Source: Mesorhizobium huakuii (lineage in GTDB: Bacteria; Pseudomonadota; Alphaproteobacteria; Rhizobiales; Rhizobiaceae). From it: DNA of 64,000 nt. The translations under genes and the position numbers were made by a program. Below are positions 1 to 10,300 of this stretch, piece by piece. Each line of letters opens with the position of its first letter. Position 1 is the stretch's first letter. Below the pieces are notes generated by a model that ran no database searches, was not told where the DNA came from, and saw only the letters and a list, made by a program, of their open reading frames with translations. Where the stretch lies: assembly GCF_014189455.1 (NCBI RefSeq), contig NZ_CP050296.1, forward strand, positions 5,824,001 through 5,888,000, given 5' to 3'.

Positions 1-670
1 CGTAGCCTTTGCAGGCTCGGCGCAGGGTTCCTTCGACGTCCCCGACGCCATACACCGCATCTGCGGCCACCCATGAAAACGGCACATCGGCTGCCAGCGC
101 ACGCCGTATCATATCGACAGCCAAGCCTGGCTTGGTAGCGAAGGCTATAGCCTCAGGAACATGGGTTGCTGCAAGCCTTGCCCGATCTCCGGTCCAGCTT
201 TTGGGCAAGTACAAGGCCCGGTCGATAAAGGCATGACCGCGAGCGGACACATAGGCGGCGAACACACCGATCTGGCAGTTCGTTATCTTGCCTGCCGAAC
301 CTGTATATTGACGCGCAACACCGCACGACGTCTTGCCCTGCTTGAGGAAGCCCGTCTCGTCGATGACCAGGACCGCATCATCCGTGGCGAGGTTTTCTAC
401 AACATACTCTCGCACGATGTCGCGAAGTGCGTCCGCGTCCCAACGCCCGCGACCCAGAACGGCTTGTTGCCGCCACGGGCCGGGGTCACCGGCCGCCTCA
501 GCGCGCATCCAACCTGTCTTACGCCGCTCGTCACCCAGCAGGCCGTCCAGGAAGAGGTTCGCAGAGGCTGCAACTCGCTCCTGCGTAAACAGTCCGCGCA
601 TGCGAGCCTTCACGTCACGCAGCGATGATGCCCAAAGCTCAAGCGTCGTCTCGATTGATGCACCTGTCAT
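1..670 (-). CDS. IS701-family transposase, 3' end beyond window
   Basis: The reading frame is open from an ATG at 670 to the window edge, giving 223 residues of an incomplete protein. Residues 103-110 read IDETGFLK, the first DDE aspartate region of IS701-type transposases. Residues 202-207 read AADAVY, matching the second aspartate region. The C-terminal third, with the catalytic glutamate, lies outside the window. The protein would cut and rejoin the ends of its own element. The element's terminal repeat should lie between 670 and 733 but I could not define it. An IS5-family element starts 67 bp upstream of the start codon. Confidence 0.85.
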   Translation of the reverse strand, partial: MTGASIETTLELWASSLRDVKARMRGLFTQERVAASANLFLDGLLGDERRKTGWMRAEAAGDPGPWRQQAVLGRGRWDADALRDIVREYVVENLATDDAVLVIDETGFLKQGKTSCGVARQYTGSAGKITNCQIGVFAAYVSARGHAFIDRALYLPKSWTGDRARLAATHVPEAIAFATKPGLAVDMIRRALAADVPFSWVAADAVYGVGDVEGTLRRACKGY

Positions 671-736
671 CCATGACCTCCGAATCATGGAGACCCATAG
701 ATTCAGACCGTAGATAAATATGCAACTGTAATGCTA

Positions 737-1557
737 AGGCTTGTTGAGATTCATCGTGAGTTAATGACGGCAGCCGCGAGATTGATGAAGGCTGCAAAGC
801 TATGGTCGGTTTTGTCGGCACGCATGGCGATGCGCTTGAACTCCTTGAGTTTGCAGAAGAAGTTCTCGATTAGGTGGCGCCATTTGTAGAGTTCCTTGTC
901 GAGCGGCAGGGGAGAAGCGCGACGGGAGTGCTGTGAAATAACGATCTTGGCGCCGCGCTCGTTCAGATCGGCAATGATGGTGTTGCTGTCGAAGGCTTTG
1001 TCGGCGATCAAGCCGCCGAAGCAGACACCATCAATGAGCGGTGCAACGCCCACCGTGTCGAACCGCTGGCCGGGCAAAAGGACAAAGCGCACCAGATTTC
1101 CAAGTGCATCGGTGAGCGCCAGGATTTTGGTGGTCATGCCGCCCTTGGAGCGGCCTATGGCCTGGCTTTGAGTCCCCCTTTTGCGCCCTGTCCATGGCGG
1201 TGGACCTTGACGATGGTGGCATCGACCATGGCGTATTCCATGTCCGGTTCATCCGAGCAGGCCTCGAAAAGCTTTATAAAAACATCGGCTTTGACCCAAT
1301 CGCGGTAGCGCTTGAAAACGGTGTTCCAGCTCCCGAAGAAGGCGGGAAGATCTCGCCATGGGCTTCCGGTCCGCACGATCCAAAGCAAGGCTTCAATGAA
1401 GCGGCGATTGTCACCCCCACTTCGTCCGGGGTCGGTTGGTTTACCCAGACAATGCGGTTCCATCTTCGCCCATTGGGCGTCCGTCAGCACGAATCGGTCC
1501 ATCCAAAGCTTGAATCACAACCAAGCCAAAACTGGAATCCTGAATCTCAACAAGCCT
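737..1557 (-). mobile_element. IS5-family element, IS427-like group, complete
   Basis: Positions 734-753 and 1541-1560 are a perfect 20-bp inverted repeat. If the outermost CTA/TAG is read as target, the element runs 737-1557 (821 bp) with a 2-bp TA duplication at 735-736 and 1558-1559. This fits the IS427 group, which prefers CTAR targets. It carries one transposase split over two frames. It lies between an IS701-family element and a palindromic repeat. The perfect ends suggest a recent, possibly active copy. Confidence 0.88.
751..1502 (-). CDS. IS5-family transposase, two frames (OrfA/OrfB)
   Basis: The first frame (1502 to 1155) encodes the N-terminal DUF4096-type domain, with the motif RTGSPWRDLP and a first DDE aspartate in MVDATIVKVHR. 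The second frame (stop at 751) continues with the GRSKGGMTTK region and LIADKAFDS (second Asp), and ends with the C-terminal YKWRHLIENFFCKLKEF block holding the Glu and a basic patch. The frames overlap around A4G5 on the coding strand (complement of 1174-1182), a typical slippery run. Programmed frameshifting to a fused DDE transposase is therefore likely, as in other IS427-group elements. Confidence 0.88.
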
Positions 1558-1560
1558 TAG

Positions 1561-1675
1561 TGCATGTCGCCCAAAAGTGATCTCGGTTTTGGGAGAACGA
1601 CATGCATCAAAACAAAGACCTAAAGCGCGTCGCGTGTACCCGCTTCGATGCAACGCGCTTTAGGCGCGGGCGGTT
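1561..1675. repeat. Palindromic intergenic repeat, copy 1
   Basis: A TGCATGTCG arm at 1561 pairs with CGACATGCA near 1598-1606. It is followed by a second inverted pair (AAAGCGCGT / ACGCGCTTT) running to about 1673. Similar blocks occur near 17340-17431 and 45796-45867. The layout resembles the RIME-type intergenic mosaic elements of rhizobia. It abuts the 3' end of the DedA gene and might act as a transcript end structure. Confidence 0.6.
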
Positions 1676-2289
1676 CGCCTGCGCCGGAGCTTGAGGGCGA
1701 TCACCGCGATGATGATCAAGGCGATCGCGGCGATCCCAGCCAACCCGAACAGGCTGGTCACATCGAGTTCGGGGATGCTGCCGGCGCCCTTGGCCACCAG
1801 CCATCCCGGCGACAGCACGACCGGAGCCCAGATGATCGCCGACAGGATGTTGGCGATCTGGAAGCGGCGCCGGTGCATGCCCATCATGCCCGCGACCAGT
1901 GGCACGGTGGCACGGACCGGGCCGAAGAATCGGCCGATGAAAACCGCTGCAAAACCATAACGATGGAAGAACAGCCGCGCCCTGGCGACCTCGCGGCGGT
2001 AGCGGTTGAGCGGCCATTTATGGACGACACCGCGCCCCAGCCATCTGCCGAGGAAGTAGGAGATGGTATCGCCGAGCGCCGCCCCGATCATCGCGGCGAG
2101 AAGTACCGGCAGAGGCTGGACGATGCCGGCTCCCACCAGGCCGCCGACGATGATGAGCACCGTGGTGCCAGGCAGGAGAATGCCGACCAGCACCAGTGAC
2201 TCGCCGAAGGCCAGCAGCCCGACCACGAGGCCGGCCCAGGCCTGATGGTTCTCGATGAAACAGACGCTCTGGTCGATGAACGACTGCAC
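1660..2289 (-). CDS. DedA-family membrane protein
   Basis: The 209-residue product belongs to the DedA/SNARE-associated (VTT) family of polytopic inner-membrane proteins, linked in other bacteria to undecaprenyl-phosphate or lipid translocation and membrane homeostasis. It has a hydrophobic N-terminal segment followed by GESLVLVGILLPGTT (about residues 28-42), the hallmark E and G/P-rich re-entrant loop. An FGPVRATVPLVAGMMGM-type second loop lies around residues 121-137. The C-terminus is a membrane segment with a basic tail (LRRRRTARA). Length is typical. The substrate cannot be read from the sequence. Confidence 0.9.
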   Translation of the reverse strand: MQSFIDQSVCFIENHQAWAGLVVGLLAFGESLVLVGILLPGTTVLIIVGGLVGAGIVQPLPVLLAAMIGAALGDTISYFLGRWLGRGVVHKWPLNRYRREVARARLFFHRYGFAAVFIGRFFGPVRATVPLVAGMMGMHRRRFQIANILSAIIWAPVVLSPGWLVAKGAGSIPELDVTSLFGLAGIAAIALIIIAVIALKLRRRRTARA

Positions 2290-2314
2290 GCAGGCTCCCT
2301 GTTAAAAGCGTTTC

Positions 2315-3299
2315 TCAGCTGCCGCTGTCGAGCAGGCTTCTGAGTTCGTCGAGCTTGTCGTTGACGAGCCAGCCGTAATAATTCTCGACCGGCAGCTTGC
2401 GGCCCTTGCCACCGGCAACCGCCGCGCGCAGGTCGGCCGCGCGCAGCCGGGGCTGGCCGACATTGTAGAGCGTCGCGGTGATGCCCGGATTGCCTGAGAT
2501 GTCGAAGCCCTGTTCCTTGTAGGCATCGATGGCGTCGCGCACGATCGCGGCGATGTAGACGATGCTGCGGTCGGGATCCATGACATCGCGATAGATCGCC
2601 TGCGGATGATCCGGCGTCAGCCTGTCGTAACCGCTCACCTTGTTGACCAGGTCGGTCACCTCAAGCGCGGTCAGCGGGCTGATCTGGCCGAGGCCGAATG
2701 TCTGGCCGGCGAAGAAGGGCTGGAAGAAGGCCTGCTGGAAGGTCATCGCGTCATAGGTAACGCCGTCGACCGTCTTGCCGCGGAAACGGTCGACCCACAC
2801 CCTGTCGCGGCAACTCCAAAGAGTGGCACTGTCCTTGGCCTCGGCGCAGGCCGCGAATTCCGGCCGCTGGACAAAGGTCTGCACCGGCACGCCCTTGTAG
2901 CGGAAGGCAAAGTCGAGGCCGGAATAGGACAGCGCCTTCACATAGTAGGTCTGGACCGAACCGACAGCGGTCACATTGTAGGTATGTTCGCCGACCAGAG
3001 CGCCGACGATATGGATGGGGTCGATATCGTAAGCCGCCGCCACCTGCTTGATATGCGCCACCAGTTTCTTCTCGCGCTTCAGCAGCGCGACAATCTTCTG
3101 GTATTTTTCCGCATAGGTGGTCTTGAAGGCCCGGGTCCGCGTCGCCGATGCATCCGGGATCGGCGGTTGCGTCTGCGAGCGATTACCGGGGGGAACGACG
3201 GTCAGCGCGCTGGCGTGCGCGGTCTCGCCCATGAGCGCGCCGCCGCAGGACAGGGCCACGAGCAGGGGGGACCAGGAGAAGCCGCTGCAACGCAATCAT
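2315..3299 (-). CDS. DUF1402 family secreted protein, frameshifted in signal peptide
   Basis: From 3295 an open frame encodes 326 residues of a DUF1402 protein, common in rhizobia and of unknown function. Its only start would be TTG and its N-terminus is poor. An ATG at 3299 in the next frame begins MIALQRLLLV and meets the main frame at a run of six G (3265-3270). With five G the N-terminus becomes a normal signal peptide (MIALQRLLLVPLLVALSCGG, then ALMGETAHA). I therefore annotate a 327-residue exported protein with a one-base insertion. The mature part contains conserved blocks such as VGALVGEHTYN and GLGQISPLTALEV. Confidence 0.8.
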
Positions 3300-3535
3300 C
3301 GGGCGCCTTTTTGGGAATCGTGGGAAATGCCGGCGGCAAACGCCGCATCCCGTCTCAACAGCCACATCATGGCACTGTCAAGGCTGAGCCGACCGTCGAC
3401 GGAGAACGTCTGAAACGGGTCACAGTCATGGTAAAAAACTTGATTCAAACTTTATTGGTAATTTCTCGTTCATAACTGGGCTGGTTGTCCGTGGGCCGTT
3501 GCCTTCGGTCTGTTGTGTTTTGAGTACAGGTCCAG

Positions 3536-4609
3536 ATGCGGTTACCAGGCGCCATCAGTTTCGTGATCGCAGCGCTGTGCCTTGCCGGCTGCTCGTCGAC
3601 ATCGGGCATGGACGCGCTCGACATGCAGAAGCCGTCGAATGAAACCACCAGCTCGGTGGTGCGGCCAAGCGCACCGATCGCGTCTGTACCCATGACCAAG
3701 GCCAACAAGGTGCGCAAGCTGGCCGAGGCCGCGCCCGCTGACGACAATGCTCCGCCTTTCGGCCTGGCGGAGGAAGAGACGGTGGCGTTTCCGGCGCCTG
3801 AATTGCCGGACAGCGTCGATCCGCCGGTCGAGCCGGCAGCCCTGGTCTCGCCGCCAAAGCTCTTGTCGCGCGCAGCCCCGCCGATGCTTGCCGGGCCGGT
3901 CACGCGCTACGGCTTTCGCGATGCCAAGCCGATCAATTTCGGCCGCTCCTCGCCCCGGCACCTTGCCGTGCACGGCGTCGACGTATCGCGCTGGCAAGGT
4001 GACGTGAACTGGGGGAAGCTGCGTGCCCAGGGCGCCAATTTCGCCTACATCAAGGCGACCGATGGCGGCGACCACCTCGATCCGATGTTCATGAAGAACT
4101 GGCGCAATGCCGATGCCGCCGGGCTGAAGCGTGGCGCCTATCATTTCTTCTACTGGTGCCGCACCGCCGGCGAGCAGGCCGACTGGTTCATCCGCAACGT
4201 GCCGAAGGTCGATGGCGCCTTGCCGCCGGTAATCGATGTCGAATGGAATGGCGATTCCAGCTGCCAAAGGCGGCCGTCGCGCGAAAAGGTGCTGGAGAAG
4301 ATGCAGGTGTTCATGGACAAGCTGGAGCGTCACTACGGCCAGCGTCCGATCATCTACACCTCGCCGGATTTCTATCGCGACAACCTCCAGGGCGCCTTTC
4401 TCGACTATCCCTTCTGGCTGCGCGCGGTGGCACGGCACCCGTCGAAGGTCTATCCCGGCCGCAAATGGCTGTTCTGGCAGTATTCCGGCTCAGGCCTGTC
4501 GCACGGCGTGACCGGCCGCATCGACCTCAACGTCTTCCATGGCGACGAGCGGCAATGGCGCGCCTGGGCCGGCGGCGGCGGCCGTCAGATGATGGCCGAC
4601 GCGGACTAG
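3536..4609 (+). CDS. GH25-family lysozyme, lipoprotein
   Basis: This 357-residue protein begins with a lipoprotein signal: MRLPGAISFVIAALCLAGC puts the lipobox cysteine at residue 19. A low-complexity linker of about 100 residues follows, then a glycoside hydrolase 25 domain from about residue 143. Visible GH25 landmarks are HGVDVSRWQGDVNW (catalytic Asp region), FAYIKATDGG, GAYHFFYW and PVIDVEW, the DxE pair. It should hydrolyse the N-acetylmuramyl-glucosaminyl bond of peptidoglycan from a membrane anchor in the periplasm. It is divergent from the DUF1402 gene across about 235 bp. Confidence 0.9.
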   Translation: MRLPGAISFVIAALCLAGCSSTSGMDALDMQKPSNETTSSVVRPSAPIASVPMTKANKVRKLAEAAPADDNAPPFGLAEEETVAFPAPELPDSVDPPVEPAALVSPPKLLSRAAPPMLAGPVTRYGFRDAKPINFGRSSPRHLAVHGVDVSRWQGDVNWGKLRAQGANFAYIKATDGGDHLDPMFMKNWRNADAAGLKRGAYHFFYWCRTAGEQADWFIRNVPKVDGALPPVIDVEWNGDSSCQRRPSREKVLEKMQVFMDKLERHYGQRPIIYTSPDFYRDNLQGAFLDYPFWLRAVARHPSKVYPGRKWLFWQYSGSGLSHGVTGRIDLNVFHGDERQWRAWAGGGGRQMMADAD

Positions 4610-4642
4610 GGTTCGCGTCGGCCTTCGCTCTGGTTCTGCCGC

Positions 4643-4837
4643 CTATTGGAGCTGGTTGCCCCCGCCATTCCTCTCCTCGCTCAGCCGCAGCTTTCTCCTC
4701 AAAGCCATGATCTCGGCAATCGCGGCATCGATCATGGTGAGAAGTGTCAACGTGTCGTGCTGGGTTGGATCGGCTCTGACATAGGCGAGCTGATTGACGA
4801 TGTCGGTGTCGTCTTCGGTTTCGTCGCTCTTGGCCAT
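4643..4837 (-). CDS. Small acidic hypothetical protein
   Basis: A 64-residue product starting MAKSDETEDD. The start is favoured by a GGAGG about 11 nt upstream of ATG 4837; an upstream in-frame ATG at 4879 is possible. The middle (TLLTMIDAAIAEIMALRRKLRLSEE) is predicted helical, perhaps a short coiled coil. I recognise no family. It is convergent with the GH25 lysozyme gene, and its function is unknown. Confidence 0.55.
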   Translation of the reverse strand: MAKSDETEDDTDIVNQLAYVRADPTQHDTLTLLTMIDAAIAEIMALRRKLRLSEERNGGGNQLQ

Positions 4838-4945
4838 CTTCCGGCTATCCTCCCTGAGAATTTCTCCATCGGATCGCATCGGTCGTCAAATTACCCTTCC
4901 ATCACGTCATCGTGTCGATGGGCATAGGCAACACTATGGCTTTTG

Positions 4946-5303
4946 CTAACGGGCCGCCAATCCCACTGGTCCTGTCTGGCGCGCTTCTTGCGCTCGAATA
5001 TCCGCGGTCTGCGCCAGCACCCAGTCCCGGAACACCTTGATCTTAGGCGTGTTGCGGCGGCTTTCCAGGTGCACCAGCCAATAGCCGTCGCCGTCGGATC
5101 CGACGATGTCGAAAGGTTTTATCAGCTGCCCCTTCGCCAAAAGCGCGCTGTAGAGGTTTTGGGTGAGGATGGCAGCAGCCTGATCGGTCAGAGCCGCCAT
5201 GGCGTCATAAGACTGCCCGCCGAGTGCCGGGCCTGGGATGATGCGAGCGGGATCGAAGGGCACGCCGGCCGCTTCGAACCAGATTTTCCACCAGGGCGTT
5301 GCA
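4946..5303 (-). pseudogene. LysR-type regulator, C-terminal remnant
   Basis: The reverse frame ending at 4946 encodes about 118 residues matching the end of a LysR substrate-binding domain of GcvA type: PWWKIWFEAAG, then GQSYDAMAALTDQAAAI, then GYWLVHLESRRNTPKIKVFRDWV. Upstream of 5303 the homology stops abruptly. The winged-helix DNA-binding half and most of the effector domain are missing, and the frame continues only as an antisense shadow of another gene fragment. It should not be functional. Confidence 0.8.
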
Positions 5304-5611
5304 GCGCCTGTTCCTGGAAAAAGACCGACAAGGCCGTCAGCGCCCGTTGCGTGCTGGCGCCGTACACGGAGGGCACCGTGCCCGCCGGCGTCAAGCGCTA
5401 CACATTCAGCCCCGACGTTGCCTATGCGAAGGAACTGACGGCACTTGCCGACCCCAACGAAGTTCCCGAACCGCCCTGCGGCGACTGGGGCGAAATGCCT
5501 GACGGCATCCAGTATTTCGAGGTGCCGGCGGGTGAGGGGCGCAAGGTGCTGTTTGTCCGGGTGGGGCAAGACGAGCCGTTGTTTGACGAGCAGACGCTCA
5601 GGGTGCAGTAG
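5300..5611 (+). pseudogene. C-terminal fragment of an unrecognised gene
   Basis: In this frame codon use and composition look genuinely coding from about 5310: KTDKAVSARCVLAPYTEG, then VKRYTFSPDVAYAKEL, then GIQYFEVPAGEGRKVLFV, ending at a stop at 5611. No start codon fits, because upstream the sequence is the antisense of the LysR remnant. It looks like the last 100 or so residues of a conserved protein whose 5' part was lost in the same event that removed the LysR 5' part. I do not recognise the family. Confidence 0.55.
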
Positions 5612-5614
5612 GCG

Positions 5615-7317
5615 CTACGCCGATCCTAAATATTGGAATAGCTCGATCTGAACCGGGTTAGCCTCATCCGGCTTGGAGTTATTGTCGATGATCTTCAGGA
5701 TTTCCTCCCGAGATCTAGCCAAACGGAAGAGGCGATAGTTTGCAACTTTTTGATTCCGCTCGACAAAAGTCCTCAGGATGCTGCTCGCCTTCTCAATCAG
5801 GCCAATGGCTATTGTCGTCTCTGACAACGGAATGGAAGCCCGGCGCATGAGTTCACCAATGACGAATAGTAAATGAAAATGGCCTTCGATCAGCCATGAT
5901 TCCTCAAAGGAATTTCGAGTAACCGATGCCTGCCAGGCTAGGATTTCTTTTCTGCGACGCTCGATCACGGAATAACATTCGTGCGCCGCGATTATTATCT
6001 CGGGCGTTACTGCGTGAGGATTGAATGCCTCCTCATATAGGTCGCCAAATATATCGTTCGAATTAGTTTTGCTCTTCGTCGGTTCGCCGCAAAGGTACGC
6101 CAGGACGAGCTGGCCTGCTCTCGCCGCATCGATCATCCTCATTCCTGGACGAGGTGCGTTCTCTCCGCGCTTCCTGACATAGAAATAGTTGTGAGGCCGA
6201 AGACACTCAACAAGTTGGCGCTGTATGTTGTCGTTTGCTCTCAAGTCGCGATTCAGGATGCGGCTCTGAGTGTTGCTTGCGAGAGCAACCCGTTCGATAA
6301 ATGTACTATCGTTCGTTTCGATGATTTTCACATGAACATAGCCGTCGGCTAGGTCGGCCATGGTTCCGGTCGAAACCGCATGAATGACAGTCGCGGTTTG
6401 ACAGCCATTCACGATCTGAGGGTTTACCATCGTTATAGGGTGTCGGCCATTCGCTACTGAAACTATCTGTTCGCAAACGATTGTAAGACCGGAGTTCAAG
6501 AACCAAAAATCGCTTGCCTGTCCGGACAGTAATGTTTCGCGGATTTCCCTATTGACCTCATTATCCAAGCCAAGGAAATATCGAACGTTTTGCCAAATTA
6601 ATCGTTCATCGAATGTTTGATTTTCTGCGCTGAGAAACTGAGTCAGTTCCTTCAACGAGACCTTCAGCATGACAGCCCGCTTGTTGGCCTCTTTTACGCT
6701 GAACGCAGCATCATCTGACGGAACAATCTTTTTCTGAACCGAGGCTTAGTGGCCTTTACGACACCATGAGATAGCTCGAACAATCCATATTCGAACAGCG
6801 CAATTTCGTGACGGCTCAGAGCTTCAACTAGTCGGTTGTGAGCATCTCTTTGAAGTGTGGCCTGGTTTGAAAAGAGATGAACCGAAATCCGATAACTCTC
6901 TTCCGCAAAAATATCCCATATTTCCCTAACTTTGGCAGCTAGAGGGCCGTTACATGTTTTAAGCATGTCCTCGCGATTAAGAACGAGGTCTTCAACAAAA
7001 GAGATTATCTTATCAATTTCGTCGCCGGGGAAATTCTTCCGAGAATTTTTATATGAGACAACCGTCTTGCATGACCCGATATTTATTACACGATTGTCGT
7101 GGTCGATATAGACAATGTCGATGCCGCGGTCATCAAAGCCGTCAACGATATACTCGGCGACTTCTGGTTGAGGTAGCCCAAAGACAGTTTCTAACGCTAG
7201 TCTAGTGAATGCATCACTGCGCGAGACGCTGGCGCTCTCACGTTCCCGTATGCCGCTTTCAACGACGCCGAAATCTAGGATTGTCGGCGTCGTTGCATTT
7301 ACGACTTTTGGGCTCAA
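5615..7317 (-). CDS. AIPR-type abortive phage infection protein, frameshifted
   Basis: Two frames make one protein. Frame one (TTG 7317 with GGGGA 5 nt upstream, to 6694) has a nuclease-like N-domain: GIDIVYID (D67) then IGSCK (K84), resembling PD-(D/E)xK but with Ser where Glu or Gln is usual. Frame two (to 5615) has the AIPR domain: NVRYFLG, FWFLNSGLTIVC and NPQIVNGCQT. Adding one T to the T5 run at 6729-6733 joins them through KKIVPSDDAAFSVKEANKRA into 567 residues, a normal AIPR length. The region is visibly AT-richer than its neighbours, which suggests transfer. It starts 10 bp after nrdJ. AIPR proteins act in phage defence. Confidence 0.75.
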
Positions 7318-7327
7318 TCAAATCCCC

Positions 7328-10300
7328 TCAGCTGCACCCGCTCGTAGCACCGCACGTATCGCACTTCTCGCAAGTCCCGTTCCGCACCATCGTGAAATTC
7401 TGGCACTCGGAGCAGGAATTGCCGGTGTAGCCTTGCAGCAGTGACTTGGCGCGGCGGTCGGCGGCGAGTTTCTTCGCTTCGGCGGCTTCATTGGCCGCGG
7501 CGTCGGTGAACAGCGCCGCCGTGGTGTCGGAAGCAGAGCCGGCCACTTCCTCGAAGGCGATGTCCTCGGCCAGTTCCTTGGCGCGCTCCTCATAGTCGCG
7601 CTTGTAGGCGATCGCCTCGTCGCTGGCCGGCTTCAGCGCCAGCACATTGGAGCCGGAGAAGGCCGTGGGCGCCGAGCGGGCAGGGGTGCCGGCGCCGGCA
7701 AAGCCCTTCGGCTCGTTGCCGATCGCCCTCGACACCAGCTTCACCGGCGAACCGCGGGTCAGGCCCTTGGAAACGGCGTCGGTCTTGCCTTCGCTGATGC
7801 CGCGGCCGAGCGCGGTGTTGGAGAAGTCCGACTGGTCGACATGCGCAAGGTCGTTGCGGCCGAGATAGGAGATCGCCAGTTCACGGAACACATAGTCGAG
7901 GATCGATGTCGCGCTCTTGATGGCATCGTTGCCGATGACCATGCCGGCCGGCTCGAACTTGGTGAAGGTGAAGGCATGCACATATTCGTCGAGCGGCACG
8001 CCGTACTGCAGGCCGAGCGAAATCGCGATGGCGAAGTTGTTGAGGAGGCCACGCAGGGTCGCGCCTTCCTTGTTCATGTCGATGAAGATCTCGCCGAGGC
8101 GGCCATCATCATATTCGCCGGTGCGCAGGAAGATGGTGTTGCCGCCGATCTTGGCCTTCTGGGTGTAACCCTTGCGGCGACCGGGCAGCTTTTCCTGCTC
8201 GCGCGACACGCGTTCGATGATGCGCTCGACGATCCGCTCGGTGATCTGCGCCGCGCGCGCTGCCGCCGGGGCCGCAATCAACTGCTCGACCGCATCGTCC
8301 TCGTCCTCCTCGCCATCGGCGAGCAGCGAGGCATTCAGCGGCTGCGACAGTTTTGAGCCGTCGCGGTAAAGCGCGTTGGCCTTCAGCGCCAGCTTCCACG
8401 ACAGCATGTAGGCGCCCTTGGCGTCTTCCACCGTCGCATCGTTGGGCATGTTGATGGTCTTGGAAATCGCGCCCGAGATGAAGGGCTGTGCCGCCGCCAT
8501 CATCTGGATGTGGCTGTTGATCGAAAGCGAACGCTTACCGATCTTGCCGCACGGGCTGGCGCAGTCGAACACCGCGATATGTTCGGCCTTGAGGAAGGGC
8601 GCGCCTTCCAAAGTCATCGCACCGCAGACATGGATGTTGGCGGCCTCGATGTCCTTCCTGGAGAAGCCCAGCGCCGGCAAGATCTCGAACGAGAAGTCGT
8701 TGAGTTGCTCGTCGGTGAAGCCGAACGTCTCCCTTCACCCAGTCGGCGCCGAGCGTCCACTGGTTGAAGACGAACTTGATGTCGAAGGCCGACTTCAGCG
8801 CCGCATTGAGCGCCGCGATCTTCTCGTCGGTGAAGCCTTTCGCCTTGAGCGAGCCGGGGTTGATTGCCGGCGCCTGGTTGAGGTTGCCGTGGCCGACCGC
8901 ATAGGCCTCGATCTCGCCGATCTGGGCTTCGGAATAGCCGAGCGTGCGCAGCGCTTCCGGCACGGCGCGGTTGATGATCTTGAAGTAGCCGCCGCCGGCG
9001 AGCTTCTTGAACTTCACCAGCGCGAAGTCAGGCTCGATGCCGGTGGTGTCGCAATCCATGACGAGACCAATCGTGCCGGTCGGCGCGATCACGGTTGCCT
9101 GCGCATTGCGGTAGCCGTGCTCCTCGCCAAGCTCGATGGCGCGGTCCCAGGCGGCTTTCGCATGCTCGGCAAGCGCCTGCTGCTTGAGGTCGGAAGCGAC
9201 CAGCGGCACCGGGTTGACGGCGAGCTTCTCATAGCCGTCCTTGTCGCCATAGGCGGCGCGGCGATGGTTGCGCATGACGCGCAGCATGTTCTGCGCGTTG
9301 CGGTCATAGTCCGGGAAGGCGCCAAGCTCGGAGGCCATTTCCGCCGAGGTGGCGTAGGCGACGCCGGTCATGATCGCGGTGAGTGCTGCGCAGATGGCGC
9401 GGCCCTCCTCGGAGTCATAGGGAATGCCCGAGGTCATCAGCAGGCCGCCAATGTTGGCGTAGCCGAGGCCGAGCGTGCGGTATTCGTAGGAGAGCTTGGC
9501 GATCTCCTTCGACGGGAACTGCGCCATCATCACAGAGATTTCGAGAACGATGGTCCACAGCCGCACCGTATGCTCGTAAGCCGCGATGTCGATCGTGCCG
9601 TCGGCGTTGCGGTAGGGCAGCAGGTTGATCGAGGCGAGGTTGCAGGCCGTGTCGTCAAGGAACATGTATTCCGAGCACGGATTGGAGGCCCGGATCGCAC
9701 CGGCCGAAGCGCAGGTGTGCCAGTCGTTCATCGTCGTGTTGAAATGCAGGCCCGGATCAGCCGACGCCCAGGCGGCGTAGCCAATCTTTTCCCAGAGATC
9801 CCTGGCCTTCAGCGTCTTCAGCACCTTGCCGTCCTTGCGGGCGGTCAGATGCCAGTCGGCATCGTCCTCGACGGCGCGCAGGAAATTGTCCTTCAGCGAC
9901 ACCGAATTGTTGGAGTTCTGGCCCGAGACCGTCAGATAGGCATCCGAATCCCAGTCGGTGTCGTAGGTCTTGAACGACATCGAGGTGTAGCCCTGCTTGG
10001 CGAACTGGATGACGCGGTAGATGTAGTTCTCCGGCACGGCCGACTTCTTGGCTGCCTTGATCTCGCGCTTCAGCGCCGTGTTGATGGCCGGATCGAAGCA
10101 GTCGTCGTCATGGCCTTCGCAGTTGACGCAAGCCTTCATGATGGCTTCGAGATGCTTCTTGACGATCTTGGAGCCGGTCACCAGCGAGGCGACCTTTTGC
10201 TCTTCATTGACCTTCCAGTCGATGAATTCCTCGATATCGGGATGGTCGGCGTCGACGATGACCATTTTCGCAGCACGGCGCGTCGTGCCGCCCGACTTGA

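Noticed and set aside
8720..8740. Programmed frameshift in nrdJ
   Set aside because: No slippery heptamer or stimulatory structure is evident, NrdJ in relatives is one frame, and the shift is of the same kind as in nine other genes here.
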